From Propionibacteriaceae bacterium UBA5174 (GTDB lineage: Bacteria > Actinomycetota > Actinomycetes > Propionibacteriales > Propionibacteriaceae), in contig DHWU01000045.1 of assembly GCA_002413345.1 (NCBI GenBank), forward strand, positions 16,897-68,349: 51,453 nt of DNA, in the 5' to 3' direction. This document shows, one piece after another, positions 25,227-34,594 of this stretch. Position 1 is the first letter of the stretch; every line of letters begins with the position of its first letter. The position numbers were made by a program, and so were the translations under genes. The notes beneath the pieces are model-generated. The model made no database searches. It had not been told where the DNA came from and saw only the letters and a list, made by a program, of their open reading frames with translations.

Positions 25227-25538
25227 CTATACGCCTAGATCGGGCAGCTGCGGCATTGTGGCCGCAGCCAAGGCCATGGCCTGCGCATTGGCATCCCGCA
25301 CCGCGGCCACGACCAGGTCAGCCAGCGTTTCAGTGTCTTCGGGATCGACCACTTCGGGCTTAATCACCAAGCCGATGAGTTCTCCGGTACCGCTGACCTG
25401 TGCTTCCACCAGTCCACCGCCAGCGCTACCGGTCACCACCTTCGTACCGAGCTCAGCCTGAGCCTGTTCGAGTTGGGTTTGCAGCTCCTGCGCCTGAGCA
25501 AGCAGGCTGGACAGGTCCATGGAACCTGGGTCAAACAT
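25227..25538 (-). CDS. ybaB: YbaB/EbfC-family nucleoid-associated protein
   Basis: Predicted 103-residue DNA-binding protein. The N-terminal helix DLSSLLAQAQELQTQLEQAQAEL leads into the beta core VVTGSAGGGLVEAQVSGTGELIGLVIKPE and a C-terminal helix. ATG 25538 is preceded by AAGGAG; the longer open frame to 25574 lacks a better site. It sits between dnaX and recR as in most bacteria. Confidence 0.93.
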   Translation of the reverse strand: MFDPGSMDLSSLLAQAQELQTQLEQAQAELGTKVVTGSAGGGLVEAQVSGTGELIGLVIKPEVVDPEDTETLADLVVAAVRDANAQAMALAAATMPQLPDLGV

Positions 25539-25611
25539 AGGTACTCCTTGGTCGATTGATCCGGCTCGGCACAAGTCGGCACGCGGTAATGCTAGCCGGG
25601 CAGCGGATTAT

Positions 25612-27801
25612 TCAGGATGGGTCGATCAGCTCAGCGCCTAGGTGCTTCATCAACAGTTCTTCACCACTGGCAGCATCTTCACTCACCTCAGCATCGTCGC
25701 GATCTGGCTCGGCTTCAGGATCGGCTGCCTCGATCGGGCCTGGCCCAGATCTGGTGGGCCGAATGCTGGCGCGCGCTGCTCCAGCAGCTTCGGAACGTGC
25801 TGCCGGCTCCGCTGCCACCTTGGAAACTGGTGGCGAAGCCGGCGATGCTTCGGCGGTGGCATCGAGGATGGTCTCGATCTGGAACGCCACCCCGAGTTCG
25901 TCAGACAGCGCTTCTCGCAACACGTCGGTGCTACCGCCACGACTGAAGGCGTCCCGTGCCCCAGGATTGGCCAACCCGAGGGTCAGCACGTCTGCACGCA
26001 CCTCGACGACTTGGGCGTTCTGACTGAGCAGGATCCAGGTGAACCGGCGCCGATTCTTTACGTTTTCCAGCACCTGCGGCCAGAACCGCCGCAAGTCGGC
26101 GGTACTAAGGCTGGACGGATCAGCTGGCGGTGCGGCCTTCGGCGGGACCGGCGCCGAGTCCGGTTCGGCGCTGGATCGCTGAGCAGGCTCAACCGCCTGC
26201 TCAACCAAGTCTGAATCAGCTGACTCGTCGGGCTTCGATTCAACTGGCGGTACGGCTTTCGGCACAGCGCCAAATCCAGGCGCGGCCCAGGGGTCGCCAC
26301 TGCTGGCTTTGGCAGCGGGCGCGGCTTGCGCCTTCACCGGACGCGGTTTGGCAGCCGGTACCGAAGCCAGGTCGCTTGACTCACTCGCAACCGGAGTCGT
26401 CTGCGCGCCAGCAGCGGCAATATTGAGGCGTCGCTCCAACCGATCCAGGCGAGCATGCAAACCGCGTTCGTCCACATCTGCACCGGGTAGCAGCACCCGG
26501 GCACACATCAGTTCTAGATGCAGCCTGGGGGCAGTGGTGCCACGCATCTCAGTCAGCCCGACCGCGAGCACTTCGGCCGCTCGAGTCAGCTCGGCAGCAC
26601 CCAGCGAATCGGCCTGAGTGGTGAGCCGATCTCCCTGATCGCCAGATACCTCAACTAGACCGCTGCTGAGCGCTTCAGGCACCGCCGCCACAATGATCAA
26701 GTCACGAAGGCGGCGCAGTAGGTCTTCGGCGAACCGGCGGGGATCCTGACCGACCTCGATCACCTTTTCCACTGCGGTAAAGACCCCTTGAGCATCACCT
26801 GCCGCGAAAGCGTCGATGATCTCGTCAAGCAGGGCATCGGGGGTGTAACCGAGCAATGCCGTGGCCTGGTGATAGGTGACGCCCTGCTCGCCAGCACCGC
26901 CCAAGAGTTGATCAAGTACCGAGAGCGAATCGCGCACCGACCCGGCGCCAGCCCGCACCACCAGCGGCAACACCGTGGACTCGACCGCGATTCCTTCGGC
27001 ATCGCACAAGGTGGCCAAGTAGGCCGACAGAGTCTTGGGCGGGACCAACCGGAAGGGATAGTGGTGGGTGCGCGAACGAATCGTGCCCAACACTTTGTCG
27101 GGCTCGGTGGTTGCGAAGATGAACTTCACATGTGGCGGCGGCTCTTCGACCACTTTCAGCAGGGCATTGAAACCCTCCTTGGTGACCATGTGGGCCTCGT
27201 CGATGATGTAGATCTTGTAGCGGCTATGCACTGGCGAGAAAAATGCTCGTTCCCGCAGGTCACGGGCCTCGTTGACACCACCGTGCGAAGCCGCATCAAT
27301 CTCAATCACATCAATACTGCCGGTGCCGCCCCGGGCCAGATCGCGACAGGACTGGCACACTCCGCACGGCGTTGGGGTCGGGCCTTCGGCACAGTTAAGG
27401 CAGCGAGCCAGGATCCGTGCCGAGGTGGTCTTACCGCAGCCTCTGGGCCCCGAGAAAAGGTAGGCATGATTCACCCGGTTATTCACCAAAGCCCGTTGTA
27501 ACGGCTCGGTGACGTGGTCTTGACCGATCACTTCGGCGAAGGACTCCGGGCGATACCGTCGGTAAAGCGCCAACGGAGTCTCCGGACGCCAGATCTGAGC
27601 GGCCGGCTCGCGCAGCGCATCCACCGCGTCCATCAGGGACTCGGTGACTTCCTCATCGCTTCGATGCCGGGGCAGAACAGCAGCCTCTGCGGCAGGAAAC
27701 TCCTCAACTTCGGGCTCACCGCCGAACAGATCTGGACCGCCTTGGGGGTCATAGGGTTCGGACTCGAACACATCGTCTTGTTCGTCGTCTTGGTCGTCCA
27801 C
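25612..27801 (-). CDS. dnaX: DNA polymerase III subunit gamma/tau with acidic N-terminal extension
   Basis: Predicted 729-residue clamp-loader ATPase. The family core begins at about residue 77 with LALYRRYRPESFAEVIGQDHV. Walker A GPRGCGKTT is at 118-126, the zinc cysteines around C137/C146/C149/C152, Walker B IIDEAH, sensor 1 FIFATTEPDK and an SRC-like IRSRTHHY. A Pro/Ala-rich linker (about 465-600) precedes the tau C-terminal domain. Unusually, about 75 residues rich in Asp and Glu precede the core. The GTG at 27801 is the start used here; ATG codons near residue 57 are alternatives. I see no obvious A-rich slippery site for making gamma. Confidence 0.94.
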   Translation of the reverse strand: MDDQDDEQDDVFESEPYDPQGGPDLFGGEPEVEEFPAAEAAVLPRHRSDEEVTESLMDAVDALREPAAQIWRPETPLALYRRYRPESFAEVIGQDHVTEPLQRALVNNRVNHAYLFSGPRGCGKTTSARILARCLNCAEGPTPTPCGVCQSCRDLARGGTGSIDVIEIDAASHGGVNEARDLRERAFFSPVHSRYKIYIIDEAHMVTKEGFNALLKVVEEPPPHVKFIFATTEPDKVLGTIRSRTHHYPFRLVPPKTLSAYLATLCDAEGIAVESTVLPLVVRAGAGSVRDSLSVLDQLLGGAGEQGVTYHQATALLGYTPDALLDEIIDAFAAGDAQGVFTAVEKVIEVGQDPRRFAEDLLRRLRDLIIVAAVPEALSSGLVEVSGDQGDRLTTQADSLGAAELTRAAEVLAVGLTEMRGTTAPRLHLELMCARVLLPGADVDERGLHARLDRLERRLNIAAAGAQTTPVASESSDLASVPAAKPRPVKAQAAPAAKASSGDPWAAPGFGAVPKAVPPVESKPDESADSDLVEQAVEPAQRSSAEPDSAPVPPKAAPPADPSSLSTADLRRFWPQVLENVKNRRRFTWILLSQNAQVVEVRADVLTLGLANPGARDAFSRGGSTDVLREALSDELGVAFQIETILDATAEASPASPPVSKVAAEPAARSEAAGAARASIRPTRSGPGPIEAADPEAEPDRDDAEVSEDAASGEELLMKHLGAELIDPS

Positions 27802-27856
27802 GGTTGCACCCTAACGGTTGCTGCCGACACTGGCGCGGGCTCAGTCCGTCCCAGAA

Positions 27857-27953
27857 TTGAACGGCCCCCGCGCACCCGGAAGAGCTCACTTACCCTTGCT
27901 GTCTTCCGACCCTGGGGGAGTTGGGCGAGATACCGCCGCGCGGGGAACCGTAG
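27857..27953 (-). ncRNA. ffs: Signal recognition particle RNA (small bacterial type)
   Basis: Read on the minus strand, the apical hairpin is CCCCCAGGGTCGGAAGACAG, with the GGAA tetraloop inside GTC-GGAA-GAC, followed by GCAAGGG to complete the asymmetric Ffh-binding loop. The outer stem closes CCCCGCGC at the 5' side with GCGCGGGG at the 3' side, flanked by ACGG and CCGTT. Total length is about 95 nt, typical of small SRP RNA. Its place just upstream of dnaX is also typical. The ends are estimated from the pairing. Confidence 0.88.
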
Positions 27954-28055
27954 ATGAGCTTACCGTGGCCGAGGCGAGCTAGGCGAGTCCAAGCCTTTGC
28001 CGCTGCCATTCTGCTTAGACACCCCGCAGTTGCCCACCCAAGATATGGTCACTGC

Positions 28056-28553
28056 ATGGACGAATCGGCCCCGATTGTCATTGGCTATGACGACTCAGCA
28101 TTTGCTCGGCAGGCCCTGCGCAGGGGACTGGCGCTGGCTGCCAAGCTAGGCGTGCCTGTGCGCCTGATCCGAGCTTGGACGATCAGCAATGCGCCACGGC
28201 CTAAGACCTGGGAACCAGGCTTTGTGCCTCCGGTGGACGACTACCGCAACGCGGTGCTGGACGATCTCACCGCCCAGGCTGCAGCAATCTTGGCCGAATT
28301 CCCGCAGGTCGAAGTGAACCTTGAAGCGCCTCACGGCGCTGCTGGACCAGAGCTCATCAAGGCCTCTGCGGACGCCCAACTGGTAGTAGTCGGCACCCGC
28401 GGCTTGGGTGGCTTTTCCGGCCTACTGCTGGGCTCGGTCTCCAACCAAGTGGTCGAGCATGCCCGCTGCGATGTGCTGGTGGTGCGCCGCACCGGTGGAG
28501 ACCAAGCGCCACCACGCACCGCAATGTTGGATCAGGCAATTCCACCGGCCTAG
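28056..28553 (+). CDS. Universal stress protein (UspA family)
   Basis: Predicted 165-residue single-domain Usp protein. It opens IVIGYDDSAFARQALRRGLALA and carries the ATP-binding signature GTRGLGGFSGLLLGSVSNQVVEHARCDVLVV (G-x2-G-x9-GS). ATG 28056 fits the family start; the longer open frame would run upstream almost to the SRP RNA gene. Role: stress-related ATP-binding regulator; the target is unknown. It converges on the prepilin peptidase gene with 9 nt between. Confidence 0.93.
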   Translation: MDESAPIVIGYDDSAFARQALRRGLALAAKLGVPVRLIRAWTISNAPRPKTWEPGFVPPVDDYRNAVLDDLTAQAAAILAEFPQVEVNLEAPHGAAGPELIKASADAQLVVVGTRGLGGFSGLLLGSVSNQVVEHARCDVLVVRRTGGDQAPPRTAMLDQAIPPA

Positions 28554-28562
28554 GCCGAAGAC

Positions 28563-29207
28563 TCAGCCCAAGGTGGGAAACATCCGCGGCCCCAGAAACA
28601 CTGCCGCGACCGCGCCAGCAATCAGGTAAGGGCCAAACGGAAGCGATGCCTTGACCTTGATCCGGCGAAGCAGAATCAGCACGATCCCCACTGCGGCCAT
28701 CAACACCCAGGCAAGCAGGAAACCCGCTACCACCTGGGACACGCCGAACCAGCCGAGGAAGCCGCCGACGACCCCCGCTAGCTTGACGTCACCGAAGCCC
28801 AGGTCCCGGGCAAAGATCGCCATCACGAAATAGAGCACGAACATCGCCAACGCGGCGGCACCAGCTCGGCCCAAGATCAACCATTTGTGTTCGGTGGCCG
28901 CGACAATCGTGAGCATGCCAGCGAGCACCGGGTAGAGCGGCAATACGATCACATCCGGCAGCCGATACTCGGCCAAGTCGATCACCACGAGCAAAGATGC
29001 CCCCACCGCCATGGCCGCGAAAGCCAGCTGCTCGGGCACCGAGGGAGCCAAGCCCGCCAATCCGCCCAAGCCCACCGCTATCGGCACCTGCAGCCAGCTT
29101 TTCGCCAGCCAAGATTCGGTCTCGAATTGGGAGCGCATGAACGGATTGAGCAACGCAGCAGCCACACCGCTGACAAGAGCCCAGACAACCACCGCGATCA
29201 GGTTCAC
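28563..29207 (-). CDS. tadV: Prepilin peptidase (A24 family, TadV/CpaA-like)
   Basis: Predicted 214-residue polytopic aspartic protease, with no N-methylation domain, that would cleave Flp pilin and the TadE pseudopilin. The two catalytic aspartates lie in VVIDLAEYRLPD and DLGFGDVKL (GxGD), and FGPYL near the C-terminus is also typical. It is the last gene of the tad operon on this strand and starts with GTG 8 nt after the tadC stop. Cleavage sites of type G|AxxxE in its presumed substrates are visible at 34795-34971 and 35805-36233. Confidence 0.92.
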   Translation of the reverse strand: MNLIAVVVWALVSGVAAALLNPFMRSQFETESWLAKSWLQVPIAVGLGGLAGLAPSVPEQLAFAAMAVGASLLVVIDLAEYRLPDVIVLPLYPVLAGMLTIVAATEHKWLILGRAGAAALAMFVLYFVMAIFARDLGFGDVKLAGVVGGFLGWFGVSQVVAGFLLAWVLMAAVGIVLILLRRIKVKASLPFGPYLIAGAVAAVFLGPRMFPTLG

Positions 29208-29215
29208 AATGAAAC

Positions 29216-30112
29216 CTATCCAAGCACCCCGAAGGACTTCATCGCCTGAATGACGCCCGGCCCGATCACCACAACGAACATGGCGGGCATGATGAACAAG
29301 AGCAGCGGGAAGATCACCTTGACCGGGATCTGCATCGCACGGCGCTCAGCGTCCTGGCGACGTTCTAGGCGCAGTTCGTCAGCTTGAGCCTGCAGGACAT
29401 CAGAAAGCGCGATGCCATAGGTCTCACCCTGAACCACTGCCCGGACAAATCGTTCCACTTTGTCCACACCGGTGCGTGCCGACAAATCGTCATAGGCATC
29501 TCGGCGAGTCATCCCAACTTGAATGTCCTGCATCGTCCGGACGAGCTCATTTGCCAGCTCACCGCGGCCGTTCTTCGCCACTCGCGACATAGCGGCGTCA
29601 AAGCCCAGGCCTGCGTTCACTGCGATGCTCATCTGATCAAGGATGTCCGGTAGCTGGAGTCCAATTGCGGCCCGACGCTTCATCCCAGTGTTGTAGAGCA
29701 GGATCTCGGGCAGGAAGAACAACACCGCCGTGATCGCGATCCCGAACAGGACGCTACGCATGTCCTTGGCCGAGAGCACCATCCAGAACATTGCCATCAG
29801 CCCGACCAGCCCGAGCAGAAACTTCATCGACACCAGGCGATCCACTGGCCACTTTTCCGGACGCCCAGCGCTGGCCCACAGCTTGGTGATGTTCTTCAAC
29901 ATCGCGGGCGGGGTCCGCCGCAGCAGCGCCTCAGCCAGGTCACTATTGGCCTGCTCGGCTGCAGCTCGTAAGTCGGTTGGCTTGTCCAGGTCACGCTTCA
30001 GGTTGGACAACACCTGCTTACGCCCGCTGGCTGGACCGGCCAAGACCAGCCACCAAAGCAGGCCGAGGCCAACAAACACCAGCAGAATGGCGAGAAACAC
30101 AACGGGGTTCAT
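29216..30112 (-). CDS. tadC: TadC, type II secretion F-domain membrane protein
   Basis: Predicted 298-residue inner-membrane platform protein for Flp pilus assembly. A single N-terminal membrane helix and a second pair near 90-140 frame the cytosolic T2SSF domain, which includes GLQLPDILDQMSIAVNAGLGFDAAMSRVAK and RFVRAVVQGETYGIALSDVLQAQADELR. A final membrane pair contains VKVIFPLLLFIMPAMFVVVIGPGV. ATG 30112 is preceded by AGGAGA and lies 8 nt past the tadB stop; the longer open frame to 30154 would overlap tadB. Confidence 0.93.
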   Translation of the reverse strand: MNPVVFLAILLVFVGLGLLWWLVLAGPASGRKQVLSNLKRDLDKPTDLRAAAEQANSDLAEALLRRTPPAMLKNITKLWASAGRPEKWPVDRLVSMKFLLGLVGLMAMFWMVLSAKDMRSVLFGIAITAVLFFLPEILLYNTGMKRRAAIGLQLPDILDQMSIAVNAGLGFDAAMSRVAKNGRGELANELVRTMQDIQVGMTRRDAYDDLSARTGVDKVERFVRAVVQGETYGIALSDVLQAQADELRLERRQDAERRAMQIPVKVIFPLLLFIMPAMFVVVIGPGVIQAMKSFGVLG

Positions 30113-30120
30113 CGTTTCTC

Positions 30121-31050
30121 CTAGTACTTCAGATTGATGATCTTGTACAACCACGCGCCGCCGATCATCATCATGACTGCGCCAACGCCCAGCATGATGA
30201 AACCGAGAGGAACCGTGGTTATCAAGAGGCTGATGTACTTCGGCGCCGTCATCGTGAGAAAGCCTGCCACCACAAAGGGCAGCGCCATCAAGATGATTGC
30301 CGACAGCTGACCGTCCGCAGCAAGCGACTTCACTTGGCCTTTAATCTCGGAGCGCTCCCGAATGGTCTTAGTGACCCCGTCTAGCACGTCAGCCAGGTTG
30401 CCACCGACTTCACGGTTGATCCCGATGGCCTGGGTGACCCAGAAGAAGTCTTCATTTCGCATTCGCGCCTGAACGTCGTCCAGAGCTTCCATCATCGGAC
30501 GCCCCACCCGAACCTCATTTGTGACCCGAGCGAACTCGAGCGAGGTTGGCGGTCGGCCTTCCTGACCGATCGTGGCCATCGCTTGCGGCAGGCTGTAACC
30601 AGCCCGCAAGCTGCCAGCGATCATCTGCAAGGTTTCGTCCATCTGCGATTCGAACTTGGCCCTGCGCCGACTGGCCATTAGCGATAGCCAAAGCCGAGCG
30701 GCCACCGCAGCTGCGATCGCCATGATGACGCCCAAACCCGCGTTCCCCAACATCAGACCGGTCGCGAACAGCGCCATACACAGTGAGAAGAAGATAACCA
30801 CCAGCTCTTTCAGCGGGGTGGTCACTCCGGCCTCTTCCAGAATGGAGCTGAATGAGTTACCCCGGCCTGCCAAGAACTTCTCCGCAGCCTCGGTCGCCGC
30901 ATCTGCGATTCGCGCCACCGCGCCGGTCTGCTCAACCCCGATTCGGCGGCGTTCAAGCGAAACCTTGTGGCTAGGCAGCATCATCAACACCAGCATGATC
31001 ACGCTGGCGACAAAGATCATCCCCCAACCGAGGATTATCTGGATGTTCAC
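30121..31050 (-). CDS. tadB: TadB, type II secretion F-domain membrane protein
   Basis: Predicted 309-residue inner-membrane partner of TadC. An N-terminal helix and a pair of helices (about 85-130) precede the T2SSF domain with FESQMDETLQMIAGSLRAGYSLPQAMATIGQE and INREVGGNLADVLDGVTKTIRER. Two C-terminal helices follow. I choose GTG 31050, which overlaps the tadA stop as GTGA and has GGGAGA just upstream; the alternative GTG at 31062 has no ribosome site. Confidence 0.92.
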   Translation of the reverse strand: MNIQIILGWGMIFVASVIMLVLMMLPSHKVSLERRRIGVEQTGAVARIADAATEAAEKFLAGRGNSFSSILEEAGVTTPLKELVVIFFSLCMALFATGLMLGNAGLGVIMAIAAAVAARLWLSLMASRRRAKFESQMDETLQMIAGSLRAGYSLPQAMATIGQEGRPPTSLEFARVTNEVRVGRPMMEALDDVQARMRNEDFFWVTQAIGINREVGGNLADVLDGVTKTIRERSEIKGQVKSLAADGQLSAIILMALPFVVAGFLTMTAPKYISLLITTVPLGFIMLGVGAVMMMIGGAWLYKIINLKY

Positions 31051-32612
31051 CGGGTCTCCCACATGGCTGAGGTGCCGAAGATCCCCGGCGACAACTTGAT
31101 CCCGAGATCAGTCAGTTTCTGCAGGAACTGTGGCCGCAAGCCAGTTGGCTGCACCTTGCCCAAGAACTTGCCATCAGCAGATACGCCTGCGCCGAAGTCG
31201 AAGGTGTAAATGTCCTGCAGGGTTACGGTGTCGCCCTCCATGCCAACCACCTCGGTCAGCGAAGTCACTCGACGGGTGCCGTCCCGCAGGCGGGTCAACT
31301 GCACGATCACATCGACCGCTGAGGCGGCTTGCTCCCGGATTGCCCGCAAAGGAAGATCCATGCCCGCCATCAAGACCAGAGTCTCGAGCCGGGCCAAAGC
31401 GTCCCGGGCACTGTTGGCGTGGATGGTCGACAGCGAGCCATCATGGCCGGTGTTCATCGCCTGCAGCATGTCGAGTGCTTCAGCGCCTCGACACTCGCCG
31501 ACGATGATTCGGTCAGGACGCATCCGCAATGCGTTCTTCACCAGTTCACGAATCGTGACTTCGCCACGACCCTCAACGTTTGCCGGCCGCGACTCCAGCC
31601 GCACCACATGGTCCTGCTGGAGCTGCAATTCGACCGCATCCTCGATCGAAACGATGCGTTCCTTGTCCGGAATGAACCCCGAAAGCACGTTCAGCAGGGT
31701 GGTCTTACCAGTACCGGTACCACCGGAGACGATGATGTTGAGTCGGCCAGCCACGCAGGCTTCGAGCAATTCGGCCATTTCTGGGCTCAACGATTGCATC
31801 TTGATCATGTCGGACACCTTCAAGGCGTCCTTGGAGAACTTTCGGATGGTCAAGGTAGAGCCGCTCACCGCCAGTGGCGGGATGATTGCGTTCACCCGGG
31901 AACCGTCCTCCAAACGGGCGTCAACCAGCGGCGAAGACTCATCGATGCGTCGACCAACTTTGGTGACGATGCGATCAATGATTCGGCGCAGGTGAGGTTC
32001 GTCCTGGAATCGCACCGGGGTGAGAGTGAGCTTGCCGGAACGTTCCACGTAAACCTTGTCCGGGCCATTCACCATGATCTCGGTGACGCTCTTATCTGAC
32101 AGCAACGACTCAAGCGGGCCTAGGCCGAGCACATCGTCATGGACTTCCCGAATCAATCGCTGCCGCTCCCGAGCGGTCAACGGCAACCGGCCGCCTTCGA
32201 TGATGGAGTTCAGTTCGTGTTGCACCAAAGTGCGCAGCGCAGCCTCATCCAGGCTGGGGTCGTTGAGTCGGTTGCCGATCCGCTCGAAGAGTTGTCCAAC
32301 AGCCTCATCCTTGAGCCTGGACAATGCATCGTGGGTCTCCATCACCACCGGCTGAGCCGTGGCCTGAGTGCTGCGGCTAGCCAGCCGATTTGGATCGATT
32401 GGAGAATCTGGCGATTGGGATGCCACTGGCACCCAGGTCACCGAAGCTCCGCTGGTGTCGGCACTGGCATCAGGGTTGGCCAGGTACGGCGCCGGAGCAC
32501 TGAAGTCGTCCACCAAGGCGCGCATTGGGGCGGCCGAAGGTGCGGCGTCACCGTCCTCGAGCGGAATTCCCCGCTCACCCTTCATCGCATTGACCCGCGC
32601 TGCGAGGTTCAT
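31047..32612 (-). CDS. tadA: TadA/CpaF secretion ATPase
   Basis: Predicted 521-residue hexameric ATPase that powers Flp pilus assembly. An N-terminal disordered region (about 1-90) precedes the helical and PAS-like N-domain with GLGPLESLLSDKSVTEIMVNG. The motor has Walker A GGTGTGKTT (297-305), the Asp box SIEDAVELQL, Walker B MRPDRIIVGECRGAEALDMLQAMNTGHDGS and the His box STIHANSARDALARLE. The gene overlaps tadZ by 4 nt at its start and tadB at its end. Confidence 0.96.
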   Translation of the reverse strand: MNLAARVNAMKGERGIPLEDGDAAPSAAPMRALVDDFSAPAPYLANPDASADTSGASVTWVPVASQSPDSPIDPNRLASRSTQATAQPVVMETHDALSRLKDEAVGQLFERIGNRLNDPSLDEAALRTLVQHELNSIIEGGRLPLTARERQRLIREVHDDVLGLGPLESLLSDKSVTEIMVNGPDKVYVERSGKLTLTPVRFQDEPHLRRIIDRIVTKVGRRIDESSPLVDARLEDGSRVNAIIPPLAVSGSTLTIRKFSKDALKVSDMIKMQSLSPEMAELLEACVAGRLNIIVSGGTGTGKTTLLNVLSGFIPDKERIVSIEDAVELQLQQDHVVRLESRPANVEGRGEVTIRELVKNALRMRPDRIIVGECRGAEALDMLQAMNTGHDGSLSTIHANSARDALARLETLVLMAGMDLPLRAIREQAASAVDVIVQLTRLRDGTRRVTSLTEVVGMEGDTVTLQDIYTFDFGAGVSADGKFLGKVQPTGLRPQFLQKLTDLGIKLSPGIFGTSAMWETR

Positions 32613-33802
32613 TTCTTATCCCCCTTCTTCGCGAAGTCGAGGAAGCGGCGGCCTTTGTCGCCGGCTTGGTCGCCAGCCGCAACCATGTCCACCAAGGACT
32701 TCAGCTGCTTGGCCACTGGGTCTTTGCCGCCTTGTTGCAGCAGCGGTATCCCCTGGTTAGTCGAGATCGGCACCGAATTTGATTGCGGCACCATGAAGTC
32801 AACCTTGCGACCGATTGAGGCTTCCACATCACCGACCGACAATCCGCGGCTGGGATGCATGAAGTTGAGCACTACAAAGCGAGAGTCCAGCACGATGCTG
32901 ATATCGCGGAGGGTATCCAGTTCCTTTCGCAGACCCCGAACCCCTGGCACGTCCAAGCTGGTCACCAACACCAAGACATCCGTCAGATCCAGCACTGACA
33001 AGGTGTGTTCGCCCAACCCAGGCGCAGTATCAACCACCACGTACTTGAACAAGCTGGCGAGCATCGCCAAGAGGTTGCTGATCTCTTTGGGAGTCACCGC
33101 ATCGGCGGCCGCCGGCGAATCCGAACCTGGCACAACAAACAAGCCACTCTGATGCTGAGTCAGATAAGACTTTAGGGCCATCGAATCTCGACTAGCTGGC
33201 CCGTGTGCCATGTCTGGCAGGGTGAACTCCGGTGAGATATTCAGCGCACTACCGACATCACCGAAGTGAATGTCGAGGTCAACCAGAACAGTGGAGTTCG
33301 GCTCAGTCAACGCCAGCCCCACCGCGAGGTTAGTGGCCACGGTGGTCTTTCCCACACCGCCTTTCGGCGAAGCCACCGTGACCACCTTTCCCCGCTGAGG
33401 CGCCGCGCCAGGCGTACCTGGCGCCGCTTCGGACGTGGGATGGCTGGCGGCCCGATCCAACGCCTGTTTCATTTCCTCCAGCGGAGCCATTGGGTGAACG
33501 ATGTCTCGAACTCCGGACCGCATCGCTGCCAGGCCCACTTCGGCCGCACGATCACTGACCAGGATCACCGGAATGCCGAAACTCTGGTCCAGGTCTGAAG
33601 CCACAAACAGGGCTTCTTGAAGCCGATCTCCCGGATCCAGAACCACGACCCCCGGCATCGGTGCTTCACCGAGTTCGGCCAGCAGGGTTTGGACATTAGG
33701 TGGGAAGGCATCAAGCACCAGTGGAAGCACGTCTTGCCCCCACGACTGCTGAACCAACTGAACCACCCGCGGATTGCGGCTAACGACAAGTGCTGTACTC
33801 AT
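32609..33802 (-). CDS. tadZ: TadZ/CpaE pilus localisation ATPase
   Basis: Predicted 397-residue two-domain protein. Residues 1 to about 120 resemble a degenerate response-regulator receiver, with GVVVLDPGDR at the phosphorylation strand and IPVILVSDRAAEVG. A MinD/ParA-type ATPase follows with SPKGGVGKTTVATNLA (145-160), VLVDLDIHFGDV and VVVDTAPGLGEHTL. These proteins place the Tad machine in the cell. ATG 33802 is preceded by GGTGA at the end of cpaB; the TTG two codons upstream is unlikely. Confidence 0.93.
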   Translation of the reverse strand: MSTALVVSRNPRVVQLVQQSWGQDVLPLVLDAFPPNVQTLLAELGEAPMPGVVVLDPGDRLQEALFVASDLDQSFGIPVILVSDRAAEVGLAAMRSGVRDIVHPMAPLEEMKQALDRAASHPTSEAAPGTPGAAPQRGKVVTVASPKGGVGKTTVATNLAVGLALTEPNSTVLVDLDIHFGDVGSALNISPEFTLPDMAHGPASRDSMALKSYLTQHQSGLFVVPGSDSPAAADAVTPKEISNLLAMLASLFKYVVVDTAPGLGEHTLSVLDLTDVLVLVTSLDVPGVRGLRKELDTLRDISIVLDSRFVVLNFMHPSRGLSVGDVEASIGRKVDFMVPQSNSVPISTNQGIPLLQQGGKDPVAKQLKSLVDMVAAGDQAGDKGRRFLDFAKKGDKK

Positions 33803-33808
33803 GATCAA

Positions 33809-34465
33809 TCACCCGAAAATCTGTTTGACAGAGATCGGTGTGGTCGAAGCGGCGTTCGTCGCGTCTTCCACGATCCACACCTTCTGCGACTCAAGCGACA
33901 GAATGAGCCGTTGGGCGTCTCTGGGCTCCAAAGCAACAGTCAACATGCCGTCCTCACCCACCTTGGTTACCAACACGTGGTTGAGAATCTGTTGGTTGGT
34001 GGTGGCGGTATCGGTGGTGATCGTCACGTAGATCGCCACCCTCGAACCCGGAGTCAGGGCGTTGCCGACCATCCGTTGCGGATCGAGCAGCACTGACACC
34101 AACTGCAGATTGGGTGGCACCACGACATCGCCAGCAGCAGTGGTGCCTGCCTTGGCAAAGAGCGATGGAAGTATCTGTTGTCCAACCGGCAGGCTGGAGA
34201 TCGCAGCCAAGTCGTTAATCGTGTCGGTGCTTGTCAACGCGCCGCTGACGATCGCCACATTGGGCACATCGCGCAGTTGGACGGAGGTACCGAGCTGACT
34301 GCCTAAGGTGCCGACAGGAACCTCGGTAGTGACGACTAGTACTTTGCTGGTTTGAATGCCCTGCATCGCTCGGGCGTCAGCACCGGCGACGTAGTTGTAC
34401 AGCAGGATTGCGCCGAGGCCAGCCAACACTATGGCGACGATGGCCGCAATGAGACGACGTTGCAT
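33809..34465 (-). CDS. cpaB: CpaB/RcpC-like Flp pilus assembly protein
   Basis: Predicted 218-residue protein with one N-terminal membrane helix (LIAAIVAIVLAGLGAILLYNYV) and an extracytoplasmic SAF-like domain with VLVVTTEVPVGTLGSQL and ISSLPVGQQILPSLF, then the RcpC-type half with SVLLDPQRMVGNALTPGSRVAIYVTI. In diderms it works with the secretin; no secretin gene is present here, as in other monoderm Tad loci. It is the first gene of the tad operon, and its upstream region holds two of the six palindromes. Confidence 0.88.
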   Translation of the reverse strand: MQRRLIAAIVAIVLAGLGAILLYNYVAGADARAMQGIQTSKVLVVTTEVPVGTLGSQLGTSVQLRDVPNVAIVSGALTSTDTINDLAAISSLPVGQQILPSLFAKAGTTAAGDVVVPPNLQLVSVLLDPQRMVGNALTPGSRVAIYVTITTDTATTNQQILNHVLVTKVGEDGMLTVALEPRDAQRLILSLESQKVWIVEDATNAASTTPISVKQIFG

Positions 34466-34594
34466 GTGGGAGACCGCCTGTTCTCAGTGGGAGGGACGCG
34501 GCGTTACTGCCGCCAGTGCTCTCCCGCCGCCAGCGGGTGGAACACCAAATACTGTGAACAATGACTTTCCGAACCGTCAGACTTGCTTCGAGCA

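Noticed and set aside
25612..27801. Programmed frameshift in dnaX
   Set aside because: I looked for an A-rich heptamer followed by a stem in the linker region and saw none; the gamma form is not supported.
27954..28055. Upstream extension of the universal stress protein
   Set aside because: It adds an Arg-rich segment unlike any Usp start and abuts the SRP RNA gene.
31047..31062. GTG 31062 as tadB start
   Set aside because: No ribosome site precedes it, while GTG 31050 has GGGAGA and a GTGA overlap with the tadA stop.
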